The notes under the pieces: model-generated
What the model saw: the letters and a program-made list of their open reading frames with translations, nothing else
Database searches by the model: none
What the model was told of the DNA's origin: nothing
Program-made: the position numbers and the translations under genes
Shown: positions 29,356 through 38,016 of the stretch, in pieces
Layout: every line of letters begins with the position of its first letter
Numbering within the stretch: the first letter of the stretch is position 1
Assembly (NCBI RefSeq): GCF_002933395.1
Contig: NZ_PKFN01000010.1
Location: 272,995 to 336,994, forward strand
Length of the DNA stretch: 64,000 bases
DNA from: Yoonia maritima
GTDB lineage: Bacteria > Pseudomonadota > Alphaproteobacteria > Rhodobacterales > Rhodobacteraceae
Direction: 5' to 3'

Positions 29356-29399
29356 AGTGTGAGTCAGACTGGATTCACTGTCAAAAGTTTTATTGAATC
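29356..29399 (-). promoter_or_regulatory. ccrM promoter region with three GANTC sites
   Basis: On the minus strand a consensus -35 element TTGACA (29379-29384) is followed at 17-base spacing by a weak -10 (CACACT, 29356-29361). GANTC sites occur at 29361-29365 (GAGTC), 29372-29376 (GATTC) and 29395-29399 (GAATC). Two of them lie inside the -35/-10 spacer. The promoter call is inference; the sites are read directly. Confidence 0.6.
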
Positions 29400-29412
29400 A
29401 ATGGGTTACGTT

Positions 29413-30030
29413 TTACTCTTGATACAAGATATTGTGCACCGGCTTGAACGAACGTCTATGGTGTGGGGTCACACCAAGGTTTTCCAACCCTGATTTGTGT
29501 GCCGCAGTCGGGTAACCCGCGTTCTTTTCCCAACCATAACCCGGGTACTGTTGCGCCAAATCCACCATGTGTCGGTCGCGCCACACTTTGGCGACGATAG
29601 AAGCCGCTGCAATCGACAGGCTACGCCCGTCACCTTTTACGACTGTCTTGGTTGAAATGGTCAAACCGCGCGGCACCATGTTGCCGTCGATCAATGCGTA
29701 ATCCGTCGGCTGTTTTAGCCCGGCAATCGCCCGTACCATCGCAATATGGGATGCGCGCAAAATGTTGTGTTCGTCTATCTCGGCTACTGTCGCCTGCGCG
29801 AGCGATACGTCGGCTTGCTCCATTATCGCGTCATAAAGCGCATCACGTTTCTTGGCGGTCAGCTTTTTGCTGTCATTCAATCCGTCGGGGATGTTGTTTG
29901 CGTCCAGCACGACAGCGGCTGCAACGACGGGACCAGCAAGCGGGCCGCGCCCCACCTCATCCACGCCAGCGATATAAGTGAAACCGCGATCAAGCGCGGC
30001 TTGTTCAAATGTGTAATCAGGTTTTGTCAT
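29413..30030 (-). CDS. rnhB: Ribonuclease HII
   Basis: A 205-residue endonuclease that cleaves RNA in RNA-DNA hybrids, including single ribonucleotides in DNA. The catalytic DEDD acidic residues are in IAGVDEVGRGPLAGPVVAAAV, NDSKKLTAKKRD and YALIDGN, and the KGDGRSLSIAAASIVAKVWRD block is complete. Length is normal. It lies directly upstream of ccrM on the same strand, with 104 bases holding the ccrM promoter. Confidence 0.96.
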   Translation of the reverse strand: MTKPDYTFEQAALDRGFTYIAGVDEVGRGPLAGPVVAAAVVLDANNIPDGLNDSKKLTAKKRDALYDAIMEQADVSLAQATVAEIDEHNILRASHIAMVRAIAGLKQPTDYALIDGNMVPRGLTISTKTVVKGDGRSLSIAAASIVAKVWRDRHMVDLAQQYPGYGWEKNAGYPTAAHKSGLENLGVTPHHRRSFKPVHNILYQE

Positions 30031-30153
30031 ATGATCAGTGACCAGAACACGGGCCGTGGTTCAAGAATAAAAAAAGGGGCAAGGGCCATATCGAACCCTT
30101 GCTCCAAGGTGGCACGACGACTGGGGCTTGAAGTCGCGCTAAGTGTCAGCGTC

Positions 30154-30615
30154 TTAGCGACGCCGATCAGAACGATAGCCTTCTTGGCGCATGCAGGCGG
30201 GGTCAAAGCCGTTTCTGGGGCCGTGGTTAGTGAACAGCCGTACTTCACAACGGCGCGGCAATTGAGCAACCCGGACTTGATGCCGCTCAAGACAACGGCT
30301 CATGTACATCCGATGATCTCCATAGCGGGTATCAATTTGGCCCAAACATTCAGACGGCAAAACATTTCGATTGCCCGCAGGACGCGGGCGACCTGTCCAG
30401 CCTCCTGGATGGCGCTGCGGTCGATCATCAATCTGTGCTGGCTCGCGGTCATTGCGGTCTCGGTTCTCTAGCGCCGCGTTCAACGCCGCAATTGCGGCGA
30501 GCCCGATAATCAACTTGCCAGCATCCTCGCGATCAAATCCATTTGCTTGCGCTGGTATAGCGGTCGCAAACATTAAGGAAACGGCGGCGACACCTGCGAT
30601 CAGTGATTTAAACAT
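30154..30615 (-). CDS. Exported protein of unknown function
   Basis: A 153-residue protein with a signal peptide (MFKSLIAGVAAVSLMFATAIPAQA) and then NGFDREDAGKLIIGLAAIAALNAALE, which may be a second hydrophobic helix. The rest is Arg/Pro-rich with four Cys residues spaced as in a small disulfide domain (LPSECLGQ, MSRCLERH, RRCEVRLF, DPACMRQ). I recognise the layout as a recurrent Rhodobacteraceae hypothetical protein but can give no function. Upstream sequence has GGAAC before ATG. Confidence 0.72.
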   Translation of the reverse strand: MFKSLIAGVAAVSLMFATAIPAQANGFDREDAGKLIIGLAAIAALNAALENRDRNDREPAQIDDRPQRHPGGWTGRPRPAGNRNVLPSECLGQIDTRYGDHRMYMSRCLERHQVRVAQLPRRCEVRLFTNHGPRNGFDPACMRQEGYRSDRRR

Positions 30616-30782
30616 ATGTGTTCCTTTTCATCTGTTGCGCCAAAAAGAATGGGTGACGCTGATGAAACGAAACTGGAGCGAACCTTCGCTGCCAAACAAT
30701 AACGGGGTATGGTTATGCAATGGCCTACACGATAACATATGACGTTATTGAATATCAGCCCGCTTTAAGGTCAATTAGAGCC

Positions 30783-31064
30783 ATGAAACATCTTTCTTTT
30801 ACATTCATGATTTTCTGCATGACCGCAGGGGCTGCGCAGGCTGATTGCTATGCTGATTATAAGGCCAAGCAAGACGGACCACTGCGGCTTCATTATGGTG
30901 TGACCCAAGTCCGCGGCGATTGCAGTGTACGGTCTGCCGAAGATCAACTACGCCCGGCGTTGGAACGCGACGGCTGGCAACTATTGAATGTGCTCGGTGT
31001 CTTTGACGATGCCGGGCTAGAAGAAAGAAGGGGCAGCGCTGGTGACTACTTCCTCCGCTACTGA
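30783..31064 (+). CDS. Small exported protein of unknown function
   Basis: A 93-residue protein. The signal peptide (MKHLSFTFMIFCMTAGAAQA) is followed by DCYADYKAKQDGPLRLHYG and a second Cys in GDCSVRSAED, so one disulfide is possible. It ends GDYFLRY. I place the start at the ATG of MKHLS and not 21 codons upstream, because only this start gives a proper signal sequence. Its last 23 bases overlap the start of the membrane winged-helix gene, so the two are translated together. Confidence 0.75.
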   Translation: MKHLSFTFMIFCMTAGAAQADCYADYKAKQDGPLRLHYGVTQVRGDCSVRSAEDQLRPALERDGWQLLNVLGVFDDAGLEERRGSAGDYFLRY

Positions 31065-31740
31065 GGCACGTGAGATCGGCAATAAAATCGTTGTCGCGGG
31101 CATCGCAGCAATTGTTCTAATTTTGGCCATCGCAGCTATTTTATTATTTATCAATCTGCCGGACGCAAATGCATTTAATGTACGCGTAGAACGATTGTTC
31201 GTGGAAAACGACACGCTCACGGGAAACGCAGAAATCAAGCTGCTGGAAATTCTGGCGCAATCGGGGACAGCGTTTTCAGATACATTATCATCTTATCGCT
31301 TTGTGATCTTTGTCCTACTGGTATTTGCGACCGCCCTGCTGATCGCGGCCGTCGCGTTCCTTGCCATGCTCGTCGTATTGAACCGGCGGATGAGCAAAAT
31401 TGAACGGCAGGGGATCGAAGTGAATTCACTTATCATTAGCCGTGATCAAAAGGCGGTGTACCTAAATGATTTCGAATTCAAACTAACCGAAGCCGCAATC
31501 GAAACCTTATCGGTCTTAGCAGAGGCGCGCATGGACGACGAAGTCCTTTCGGGCGCCGAAATTGAAGGCGTCATTTCTGGCCGAAATAGCATCGACTGCG
31601 AAGAGGCAGCAGGCGCAACTCGGATCAAACGGCTGCGCGATACTTTGGGCAATCAAATGATCAGTGAACTACTAGTCAAAAACATCGCACGCAAAGGATA
31701 CATGCTCGCGATTGATAAAGATGTGATCAAAATGGTCTAA
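31042..31740 (+). CDS. Membrane protein with C-terminal winged-helix domain
   Basis: A 232-residue protein with two membrane helices (about residues 15-37 and 86-114), a short loop between them, and a C-terminal soluble domain (about 128-224) that reads like an OmpR-type winged helix: LNDFEFKLTEAAIETLSVLAE, then GATRIKRLRDTLGNQMI and VKNIARKGYMLAI, as in the recognition helix and wing. This order is unusual, since ToxR-like regulators carry the DNA-binding domain N-terminal. Start is GTG at 31042 with GAAGGGG ahead, inside the previous gene. The function is inferred only from the fold pattern. Confidence 0.7.
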   Translation: MTTSSATEAREIGNKIVVAGIAAIVLILAIAAILLFINLPDANAFNVRVERLFVENDTLTGNAEIKLLEILAQSGTAFSDTLSSYRFVIFVLLVFATALLIAAVAFLAMLVVLNRRMSKIERQGIEVNSLIISRDQKAVYLNDFEFKLTEAAIETLSVLAEARMDDEVLSGAEIEGVISGRNSIDCEEAAGATRIKRLRDTLGNQMISELLVKNIARKGYMLAIDKDVIKMV

Positions 31741-32021
31741 AGATGACGCGGCGTTAAGTCGCACGAATCACTTTCGCAATAAGCGGCGTTCCGCGCAGAG
31801 ACTCTAAAATGAATGGGTCATTTGGATAGGATTTGATCCAAAAAGTCGACGATTTTAGCGATTTCATCCGCTTCTCCTCTACTTTGGAAAAGATTCGCCG
31901 CAATTTGCGCACAATTCGACCAACTAATGGTTAATTACGTAGACACATAAACCTGGGCGCATCCGTTTGCGGCAATTTTTCGCCGATAAATTGATCACCT
32001 ACCCGGGGAGGAGAGTAATTA

Positions 32022-33602
32022 ATGTTAAGTAAGCGAACGAATGCTGCATTGGGTATTGTGACCCTTGCAAGCAGCTTGACCATCGCAGGTATGGCGCAAG
32101 CAGGCGAAGTGACGTTGTCATCAGGCGACGGTACAGTGAACATGACAGGGGAGTTCATCGACTTCCAAGACAACGCCTACATCATTGCGACGGCGCTTGG
32201 CGAATTGCGGGTCGCCGCAAGCCGAGTGAGCTGTTCTGGCGCGTCCTGCCCGACATTCAACACAGTCGAAACCGATATCACGATTGGGGGATCTGATGTT
32301 GTTGGGTCCGGCTTAATGCCGCTTTTGCTTGAAGGGTACGCAGGCGTTCTTGATGCCGCTGCGTCGCTTGGAAACACCGGGCAAAACGGCGAACTCATCG
32401 CGACACTGACAGCCGATCAGGGCTTTGGTGACGATCTGGTTTCGTTCCTTGTTGCTTCAACCGGTTCCAGTGACGGTTTCCAACAGTTGCTTTCAGGCGA
32501 AGCTGAAATCGCTATGTCGTCGCGGCGCATTGTCCCTGACGAAGCCCGCAGCCTGCGTGATGCCGGCGGCGGTAACATGGTCGACCCAGCCCAAGAACAC
32601 ATCGTCGCAATCGATAGCCTTGTTGTCATTACAAACGCGGCAAACCCGATCGACACACTGACAACCGAAGAAATTCGCGCAATCTATTCTGGTCAGATCA
32701 CGAATTGGTCACAGGTTGGTGGGCCTGATATGCCCATCACGGTCATTACCCAATCCGAAGACTCCGGTACCCGTGCTGTGTTTGAAGACCGCATTTTCGG
32801 TGAAACCACTGCATCGCTTGCATCTGGTGCGCAGATCGCCACATCCGGAAGCGAAGCATCACAGCTTGTAAACGCAACACAAGGTGCAATCGGCGTCGTC
32901 GGTTATTCGTTCCAACGTGGTGCAAACCCGGTTAGCCTTGTGAACGAATGCGGGATCACAATGACACCTGATGCGTTTTCAGCACGTACCGAAGAATACG
33001 CGTTGCAGCGTCGCCTGTACCTTTACACACGACAAGACACCGCTTCGGATCAAACGCTTGCGTTCGTCGACTTTGCCCGCTCAAACGACGCCGATAGCCT
33101 AATCGGCAAGGCTGGGTTTATCGGCTTTGCTGTAGATCGTCGCGAACAGTCACTTGAAAGCAGCCGCGCACGCAGCCTGCTTGACCCTGCTGCAGATGCC
33201 TACGAGGCCGGATTTATGCGCCAAATGTTGGGCCAGATGGTTGATTATGACCGTCTTTCAACGACATTCCGCTTCCGCACAGGCTCTGCACAGCTGGATG
33301 AACGCGGCCGGATCGACCGTGATCGTCTGATCGAATACCTCGAAACACAGCCCGAAGGCACAGAAGTCTTGCTTGCTGGCTTTACCGATGACGTAGGCCA
33401 ATTCGATGGCAACCGTGATTTGTCACAGCAACGCGCGTCTCAGGTCGCACAAGACCTCGTTTCATATGCTGGGGACCGTATCAATGGCATCACAGTTTCT
33501 TCGGTTGGGTACGGTGAAATTGCGCCATCTGGCTGCAACGCAAACCAAGAAGGCCGCCGCATCAACCGCCGCGTCGAAGTTTGGATCAAGTCACCAGCGT
33601 AA
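32022..33602 (+). CDS. Periplasmic PBP-like and OmpA fusion protein
   Basis: A 526-residue exported protein (signal peptide ends AGMAQA). The middle (about residues 90-340) reads as a PstS-type phosphate-binding domain: GSDVVGSGLMPLLLEGYAG, GSSDGFQQLLSGEAEIAMSSRRI, GTRAVFEDRIFGE. The C-terminus (about 410-526) is an OmpA/Pal-like peptidoglycan-binding domain: FRFRTGSAQLDERGRIDRDRLIEYLE, AGFTDDVGQFDGNRDLSQQRA, RRINRRVEVWI. An N-terminal beta segment (18-80) is separate. The combination suggests an envelope-tethered binding protein. GGAGGAG precedes the ATG. There are 281 bases upstream, with no gene visible. Confidence 0.88.
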   Translation: MLSKRTNAALGIVTLASSLTIAGMAQAGEVTLSSGDGTVNMTGEFIDFQDNAYIIATALGELRVAASRVSCSGASCPTFNTVETDITIGGSDVVGSGLMPLLLEGYAGVLDAAASLGNTGQNGELIATLTADQGFGDDLVSFLVASTGSSDGFQQLLSGEAEIAMSSRRIVPDEARSLRDAGGGNMVDPAQEHIVAIDSLVVITNAANPIDTLTTEEIRAIYSGQITNWSQVGGPDMPITVITQSEDSGTRAVFEDRIFGETTASLASGAQIATSGSEASQLVNATQGAIGVVGYSFQRGANPVSLVNECGITMTPDAFSARTEEYALQRRLYLYTRQDTASDQTLAFVDFARSNDADSLIGKAGFIGFAVDRREQSLESSRARSLLDPAADAYEAGFMRQMLGQMVDYDRLSTTFRFRTGSAQLDERGRIDRDRLIEYLETQPEGTEVLLAGFTDDVGQFDGNRDLSQQRASQVAQDLVSYAGDRINGITVSSVGYGEIAPSGCNANQEGRRINRRVEVWIKSPA

Positions 33603-33731
33603 CTTGTTCAGCCAATGACCAACGTACCCAATTCACGCGCTCGCAACCGACCAAAGTTTATCTAGCGATACCTGCAAGAGTTAACGATTGTCTAAGCCAG
33701 TGCCTGAGACGGGAACGATAAAGGAAATGAT

Positions 33732-34676
33732 ATGTCAAAAACAACTAATCTAAAGACCAAGTTGGCGGCATCACGGCGGTTCACGTTCTCTGGACTTACC
33801 CGCGTTGCCTCGGTCGCGTCGATCGGACTTTGCATTGCGACGGGCGCATCTGCCCAAAACATTGCAACCGATGTTGGCGCGAGCGAACGGATCAATATTG
33901 CAGGCCAGCTTTCGACGCTAAGCCAACGCATCATTGCTTCAGCTTGCAACCTCAACTCGGGCATCACTGTTCGCGAAAGCCAAGCCGTTCTGCAAATCTC
34001 AGCAGAACAGTTTACGGTCATCAGCGATGCATTACTGCAAGGCAACCGCCGGATGGGCGTGGTGGGCGAAGAAACCCGACCGCGCACGTTGCAAGTTATC
34101 AGCTCGTTAAACGATGAATGGGGTCCGCTGCTTGACCAAGCAACCGCAACAGCCGTTGCTGCAGATGATAATGCGCAAATCAAAGCGCTTGCCGACAAAA
34201 GTGGCCCGCTTTTGGAAACGGCCAACATTCTTGTGAGTGAAATCACCGGACAATATGCCGATCCTGTTGCATTGCTGCACGCTGATGCGCTTTTGATCGA
34301 CCTTTCAGGCCGTCAACGGACGTTGGCAGCGCAAATGTCGAAAGACGTTTGCTTGATCGCATCAGGGATCAACGTCGAACAAGCACAAGCCGATCTAGCC
34401 AAGAACGCGCAACTGTTCAGTGACACGCTGTCGGCCCTGCGTAATGGCTTAGAAAGCGTTGGGGTTCGCCCACCGCCAACAGCACGGATCGAAGAAGGTC
34501 TTCAATTCGCTGTCGAAGAATGGGACGCACTTCAGCCACTTCTTGCACAAGCACAAAGTGGCGCATCGCTTGACGAAGCAACGCGTCAACGTGTGTTCTT
34601 TGCATTCTTAGGCATCGAAGCTCGTATGAACAACGTTACCGTGCTCTACGATAAAAACTCGAAACTGGGATTGTAA
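33732..34676 (+). CDS. Exported protein with two PilJ-type sensor domains
   Basis: A 314-residue exported protein (signal-like SIGLCIATGASAQ). The sequence has a repeated pattern, first NIAGQLSTLSQRIIASACNLNSGIT (about 55-80) and again IDLSGRQRTLAAQMSKDVCLIASGIN (about 195-220), which is the type IV pili methyl-accepting transducer N-terminal domain (PilJ, PF13675). No transmembrane or signalling domain follows, so it is a free ligand-binding type protein, perhaps periplasmic. AAGGAAATGAT lies ahead of the ATG. A strong terminator follows. Its partner is not obvious. Confidence 0.82.
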   Translation: MSKTTNLKTKLAASRRFTFSGLTRVASVASIGLCIATGASAQNIATDVGASERINIAGQLSTLSQRIIASACNLNSGITVRESQAVLQISAEQFTVISDALLQGNRRMGVVGEETRPRTLQVISSLNDEWGPLLDQATATAVAADDNAQIKALADKSGPLLETANILVSEITGQYADPVALLHADALLIDLSGRQRTLAAQMSKDVCLIASGINVEQAQADLAKNAQLFSDTLSALRNGLESVGVRPPPTARIEEGLQFAVEEWDALQPLLAQAQSGASLDEATRQRVFFAFLGIEARMNNVTVLYDKNSKLGL

Positions 34677-34695
34677 GGCCCACCAGTTTGACTGA

Positions 34696-34724
34696 AAGGG
34701 GCGCCCACCGAGGCGCCCTTTTTG
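34696..34724 (+). terminator. Rho-independent terminator of the PilJ-domain gene
   Basis: GGGCGCC-CACCGA-GGCGCCC is a perfect 7-bp stem followed by TTTTTG. It abuts the stop of the convergent hemerythrin-like gene. Confidence 0.88.
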
Positions 34725-35318
34725 TTAGCGTAGCTGTTCTGGCGCGTATTTTAACAACACGGGAACGACCAGTTCTTCTTCGTCGATCAAATGCCTATTC
34801 AGCATCTTTCCAAAGTCATCAAGTATCCTGTGCAAATCGCCTAAGCGATCCGTGAACTTTGCCTTCTTATTCGCATCAAACTGCAAGACATCATTCGCGC
34901 CACCAGCAAGCCCGGCAAGCAGACCATCCATCGCATGGTGATCGGAATCCAACAAATCAAAGCCACGCGAAACGCGTTTGTCCAATTTGGCCATAACCGG
35001 AAAATACTGCGCATCTTCGATTTGGTGATGTCCGTGAAGCTGATTAATCAACATCCCGCCATAGCGTGAAAGGCTGCGTTTATAGTTTTCAGGGTCCATA
35101 TTAGAATCCATCACACCTTCAAGGTCGCCATTCAATTGCGTGAGCAAACGACGAAACATAAGATGGCGGTCCAACCAAAATGCAATCAACTGCGAATAGT
35201 TTGGATTGGTCTTCCATTCATCGCGAGGGAATTCTCTAATCAACACGCGCAATGGATCGGGCAGTGCTTTACGGTTCGCAAGGGCAAGTTCAGGAGTCAT
35301 GGCAATCCAATCTGTCAA
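34725..35318 (-). CDS. Hemerythrin-like domain protein
   Basis: A 197-residue, mainly helical cytoplasmic protein. His and acidic residues occur in the spacing of hemerythrin-like HHE domains: HGHHQIEDAQYFPVM, DSDHHAMDGLLAG and LNRHLIDEEELVVPVLL. Such proteins bind a non-haem di-iron centre and may sense or scavenge oxygen or NO. The start is at 35318, with an internal Met at codon 7 as an alternative. It is convergent with the PilJ-domain gene and 86 bases downstream of the LacI-type regulator gene on the same strand. Confidence 0.85.
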   Translation of the reverse strand: MTDWIAMTPELALANRKALPDPLRVLIREFPRDEWKTNPNYSQLIAFWLDRHLMFRRLLTQLNGDLEGVMDSNMDPENYKRSLSRYGGMLINQLHGHHQIEDAQYFPVMAKLDKRVSRGFDLLDSDHHAMDGLLAGLAGGANDVLQFDANKKAKFTDRLGDLHRILDDFGKMLNRHLIDEEELVVPVLLKYAPEQLR

Positions 35319-35404
35319 ACAGACGCACTGCGTGCGTTGCTAATTGGATATCCTAGTTTGCTATCAATTGAACGATGAACTTCTGTGCTTTCAAGCACGA
35401 CCCA

Positions 35405-36430
35405 TCAGCGGCGACGCAGAGTATCCCCCAAAGCAAGCTTGGGGCTGAGCGTTACAAGCTGACCCTCTTCTTGATCTGCACCGTCATGGTAATCGGCAAT
35501 AATTTGGGCTGCCTTAGCACCGATTTCACGGCGACATGCATCCATCGTCGCCAACTGGATCGGTAAACCGTCCAGCAATTCAACACCGTTAAACGCCGCA
35601 AGCCCAATTTGACCGGGGACCTCGATACCCTTTTCAAGCAGATACAACAGGCCACCTGCCCCAATCATATCATTCGAGAAATATAAAAAATCGAGATCCG
35701 GCGTCCGTTCGATCATCTTGGCTGTCATCTCGCGGCCTTTGGCAAGCGCAGAACCGCCAGAATAAAACTCCTGATCTGCGATTTCGACACCAGACTGCGC
35801 AAGCGTCCGCGTAAAGCCTTCGAACCGTTTGCGGGCACGGTGATCGAGCGGCATCTTCGTGCCCATAAAGCCGATACGTTTATAACCCGCTGCGATGATC
35901 TCCTCGGCCATGATCCGACCTGCGCGACGGTGTGAAATACCAACGCACGCATCTACCGGATCGCCATCAACATCCATGATTTCAACAACCGGAATACCAG
36001 ACTGCTGCAGCATGGCACGCGACGCCTCAGAATGTTCAAGACCGGCAATGATCACCCCAGATGGTCGCCAAGACAGCATTTCAAAAAGAACTTTTTCTTC
36101 TTTTTCAGGAAGATAGTCTGTAACGCCGACAACTGGCTGCAACACGGTATCTTCTAACACTTCCGAAATACCAGAAAGAACCTCTGGGAAGACCATGTTC
36201 CCCAATGATGGAATAATCACCGCAACAAGGTTCACGCGTTGCGACGCCAGTGCACCAGCGATTTTGTTGGGCACATACCCCAAACTCTTCGCGGCGTCCT
36301 GCACCTTTTGACGGGTCGCAGCACTTACATCACCCTTGTTACGTAAAACGCGGCTAACGGTCATTTCGCTTACACCCGATGCTTCAGAAACATCGCGCAG
36401 AGTCAGTGGTCGTTTATTGCGGCTGGTCAC
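35405..36430 (-). CDS. LacI-family transcriptional regulator
   Basis: A 341-residue repressor. N-terminal helix-turn-helix LTLRDVSEASGVSEMTVSRVLRNKG, hinge helix KIAGALASQRVNLVAVIIP, and the periplasmic-binding-protein-like effector domain follow, with VGVTDYLPEKEEKVL and LPIQLATMDACRREIGAKAAQIIADY. It resembles GntR/IdnR-type regulators of gluconate use, but no sugar gene is adjacent in this window, so the effector is open. The 89 bases upstream, before tRNA-Arg, hold its promoter. Confidence 0.92.
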   Translation of the reverse strand: MTSRNKRPLTLRDVSEASGVSEMTVSRVLRNKGDVSAATRQKVQDAAKSLGYVPNKIAGALASQRVNLVAVIIPSLGNMVFPEVLSGISEVLEDTVLQPVVGVTDYLPEKEEKVLFEMLSWRPSGVIIAGLEHSEASRAMLQQSGIPVVEIMDVDGDPVDACVGISHRRAGRIMAEEIIAAGYKRIGFMGTKMPLDHRARKRFEGFTRTLAQSGVEIADQEFYSGGSALAKGREMTAKMIERTPDLDFLYFSNDMIGAGGLLYLLEKGIEVPGQIGLAAFNGVELLDGLPIQLATMDACRREIGAKAAQIIADYHDGADQEEGQLVTLSPKLALGDTLRRR

Positions 36431-36519
36431 GGATCGGTCCTGTCATTGCATTCGACATTGTTAACGACCCTTTGTCCCGTTGACCAGATGAACAAAGAAA
36501 GGCATTGATCAACCACAAC

Positions 36520-36596
36520 GGCCCCGTGGCTCAACTGGATAGAGCAGCCCCCTCCTAAGGGGCAGGTTATTGGTTCGAATCCAATCGGGGTCACCA
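36520..36596 (+). tRNA. tRNA-Arg, anticodon CCT
   Basis: A complete cloverleaf of 77 bases: acceptor GGCCCCG pairs with CGGGGTC (one G-T), D-stem GCTC/GAGC, anticodon stem GCCCC/GGGGC with loop CTCCTAA (anticodon CCT, reading AGG), T-stem ATTGG/CCAAT with loop TTCGAAT, discriminator A and an encoded CCA at 36594-36596. It stands just before the change to accessory DNA, a usual integration site. I see no second copy of its 3' end in the window. Confidence 0.96.
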
Positions 36597-36907
36597 CAAA
36601 CACCTATGTCAGAAAAACCAAATGCTTGCGCAAAAAAAAGCAATAGCGTGCGCAAACCGGTGCAACCGGACGATTGAAATCTCTCTGAAGCCCACATTAT
36701 ATATTAATTTCAATTTGTTAGCGCATTTATGACGCGAGCTTTGCATGTGTTGGAAAACGCCCTTTCCCAGACGATTTGACACTTCAGGCTCGATCGCTTT
36801 TCTAAGAACGCAGCAGGTTCCGGAACCTTTCATATCCAACAGCCCTGATCGTCATCGACGTCTTGGCGACCGCGCGAGCTTTGCCCGCGCCATGAAAGGT
36901 AATTCCT
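36597..36907. other. Intergenic DNA after tRNA-Arg, with a 12-bp direct repeat
   Basis: No gene is seen in this 311-base stretch. It contains an AT-rich tract (about 36690-36720) that could hold a promoter. CGCGAGCTTTGC occurs at 36733-36744 and again at 36873-36884, the second copy just ahead of the ATPase gene; it may be a regulatory site or chance. Confidence 0.45.
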
Positions 36908-38008
36908 ATGACCCGGTCACATTCCACGATTCCGTTCCATAATCTGACTTTCCACGATGATCTGCCGAAGTTGCGGGATGTCGAGAAGCGGTTAAAGGCT
37001 TTCCTCAAGGCAACTCGTGAGGCAGCCCAGCGGACCGAGATCGAGGCAGGCCGGATGACAGATGAAGACCGTGTGTATCCCTACGACATCGTTGATGACG
37101 CAGATATGCGTCGGATAAGAATGCGGTCCGTCAAATACCTCGAACGGCTGCACACATCGACTGGTATGTATCACCTGACTGAAGAGAGCCGCGTGCGCCT
37201 TACCCCTCTCAACGGCGGTTTGCCTGTCGCCTGTATCGCAACCGAGCACGAAGCTGACGAGATTGCGGCAGCCTTGCATGCCGAGATGCCATGGATGTCA
37301 CGGGCCACCGAAGCGGTCTGGCACGGTTTGCGTGCATCGGCCCGTAACGGGTTGCCGGGGTTACGGTTCAATCCGCTCGTTCTGGTCGGATCTCCGGGCA
37401 TCGGCAAAAGCCACTGGGCTCGCCGCGTGGCGCACCACCTGTCGGTGCCCACGACGATGATCGAAGCGACGGGCGAGCCTGCCACATTCTCTCTTGTCGG
37501 GCTCCAGAAAGGCTGGGGCAGCGCAGGTGAAGGCAAGTTAATGCAGACCATTTTGCAGGAGCGCCATGGTGGCCCACTGGTCATCATCGACGAGATCGAG
37601 AAGTCGGGTGAGGTGCATTCGAACAAGGGGGCGCGACATACGTTGACCGATGCGCTGCTGCCTTTGCTGGAGCGTATGACCGCGGCGACATGGCAATGCC
37701 CGTTCTTCCAGATCAAGTGCGATCTCTCTTGGGTGAACTGGGTCATGACCGCGAACAGCCGCCAAGGGCTGCCCGAGCCGTTGCAAAGCCGCTGCGTTGT
37801 CTTGGACCTGCCGGACCTGACGGCAGGCCAGCTGCGCCAGTTCGCGCAAACAGAGGGCCATCGGCGCAGCTTACCAGACCCAGCAATGGCCGCCCTCATG
37901 GATGTCTTCGACAGCGGTGCGATCAGCAACGCCAGCCTGAGCCTGCGCACTGTCAGCCGCATGCTCGACCGCGCCGAGACGCTCGCCAACCAACCTTTGC
38001 TGAACTGA
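36908..38008 (+). CDS. Lon-like AAA+ ATPase without protease domain
   Basis: A 366-residue protein. After an N-terminal helical region, the AAA+ core begins near residue 155: Walker A GSPGIGKS (161-168), Walker B LVIIDEIEK (224-232), a sensor-1 block VMTANSRQGLP (about 280-289), an arginine-finger-like LQSRCVVLDLP, and a C-terminal lid with sensor-2-like LSLRTVSRMLDR. The core resembles the Lon ATPase module, but no proteolytic Ser-Lys domain follows, nor any other effector domain. A metallophosphoesterase gene starts 8 bases later, so the two are likely one operon. The partner or substrate is unknown. Confidence 0.82.
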   Translation: MTRSHSTIPFHNLTFHDDLPKLRDVEKRLKAFLKATREAAQRTEIEAGRMTDEDRVYPYDIVDDADMRRIRMRSVKYLERLHTSTGMYHLTEESRVRLTPLNGGLPVACIATEHEADEIAAALHAEMPWMSRATEAVWHGLRASARNGLPGLRFNPLVLVGSPGIGKSHWARRVAHHLSVPTTMIEATGEPATFSLVGLQKGWGSAGEGKLMQTILQERHGGPLVIIDEIEKSGEVHSNKGARHTLTDALLPLLERMTAATWQCPFFQIKCDLSWVNWVMTANSRQGLPEPLQSRCVVLDLPDLTAGQLRQFAQTEGHRRSLPDPAMAALMDVFDSGAISNASLSLRTVSRMLDRAETLANQPLLN

Positions 38009-38016
38009 GTAGCGCC

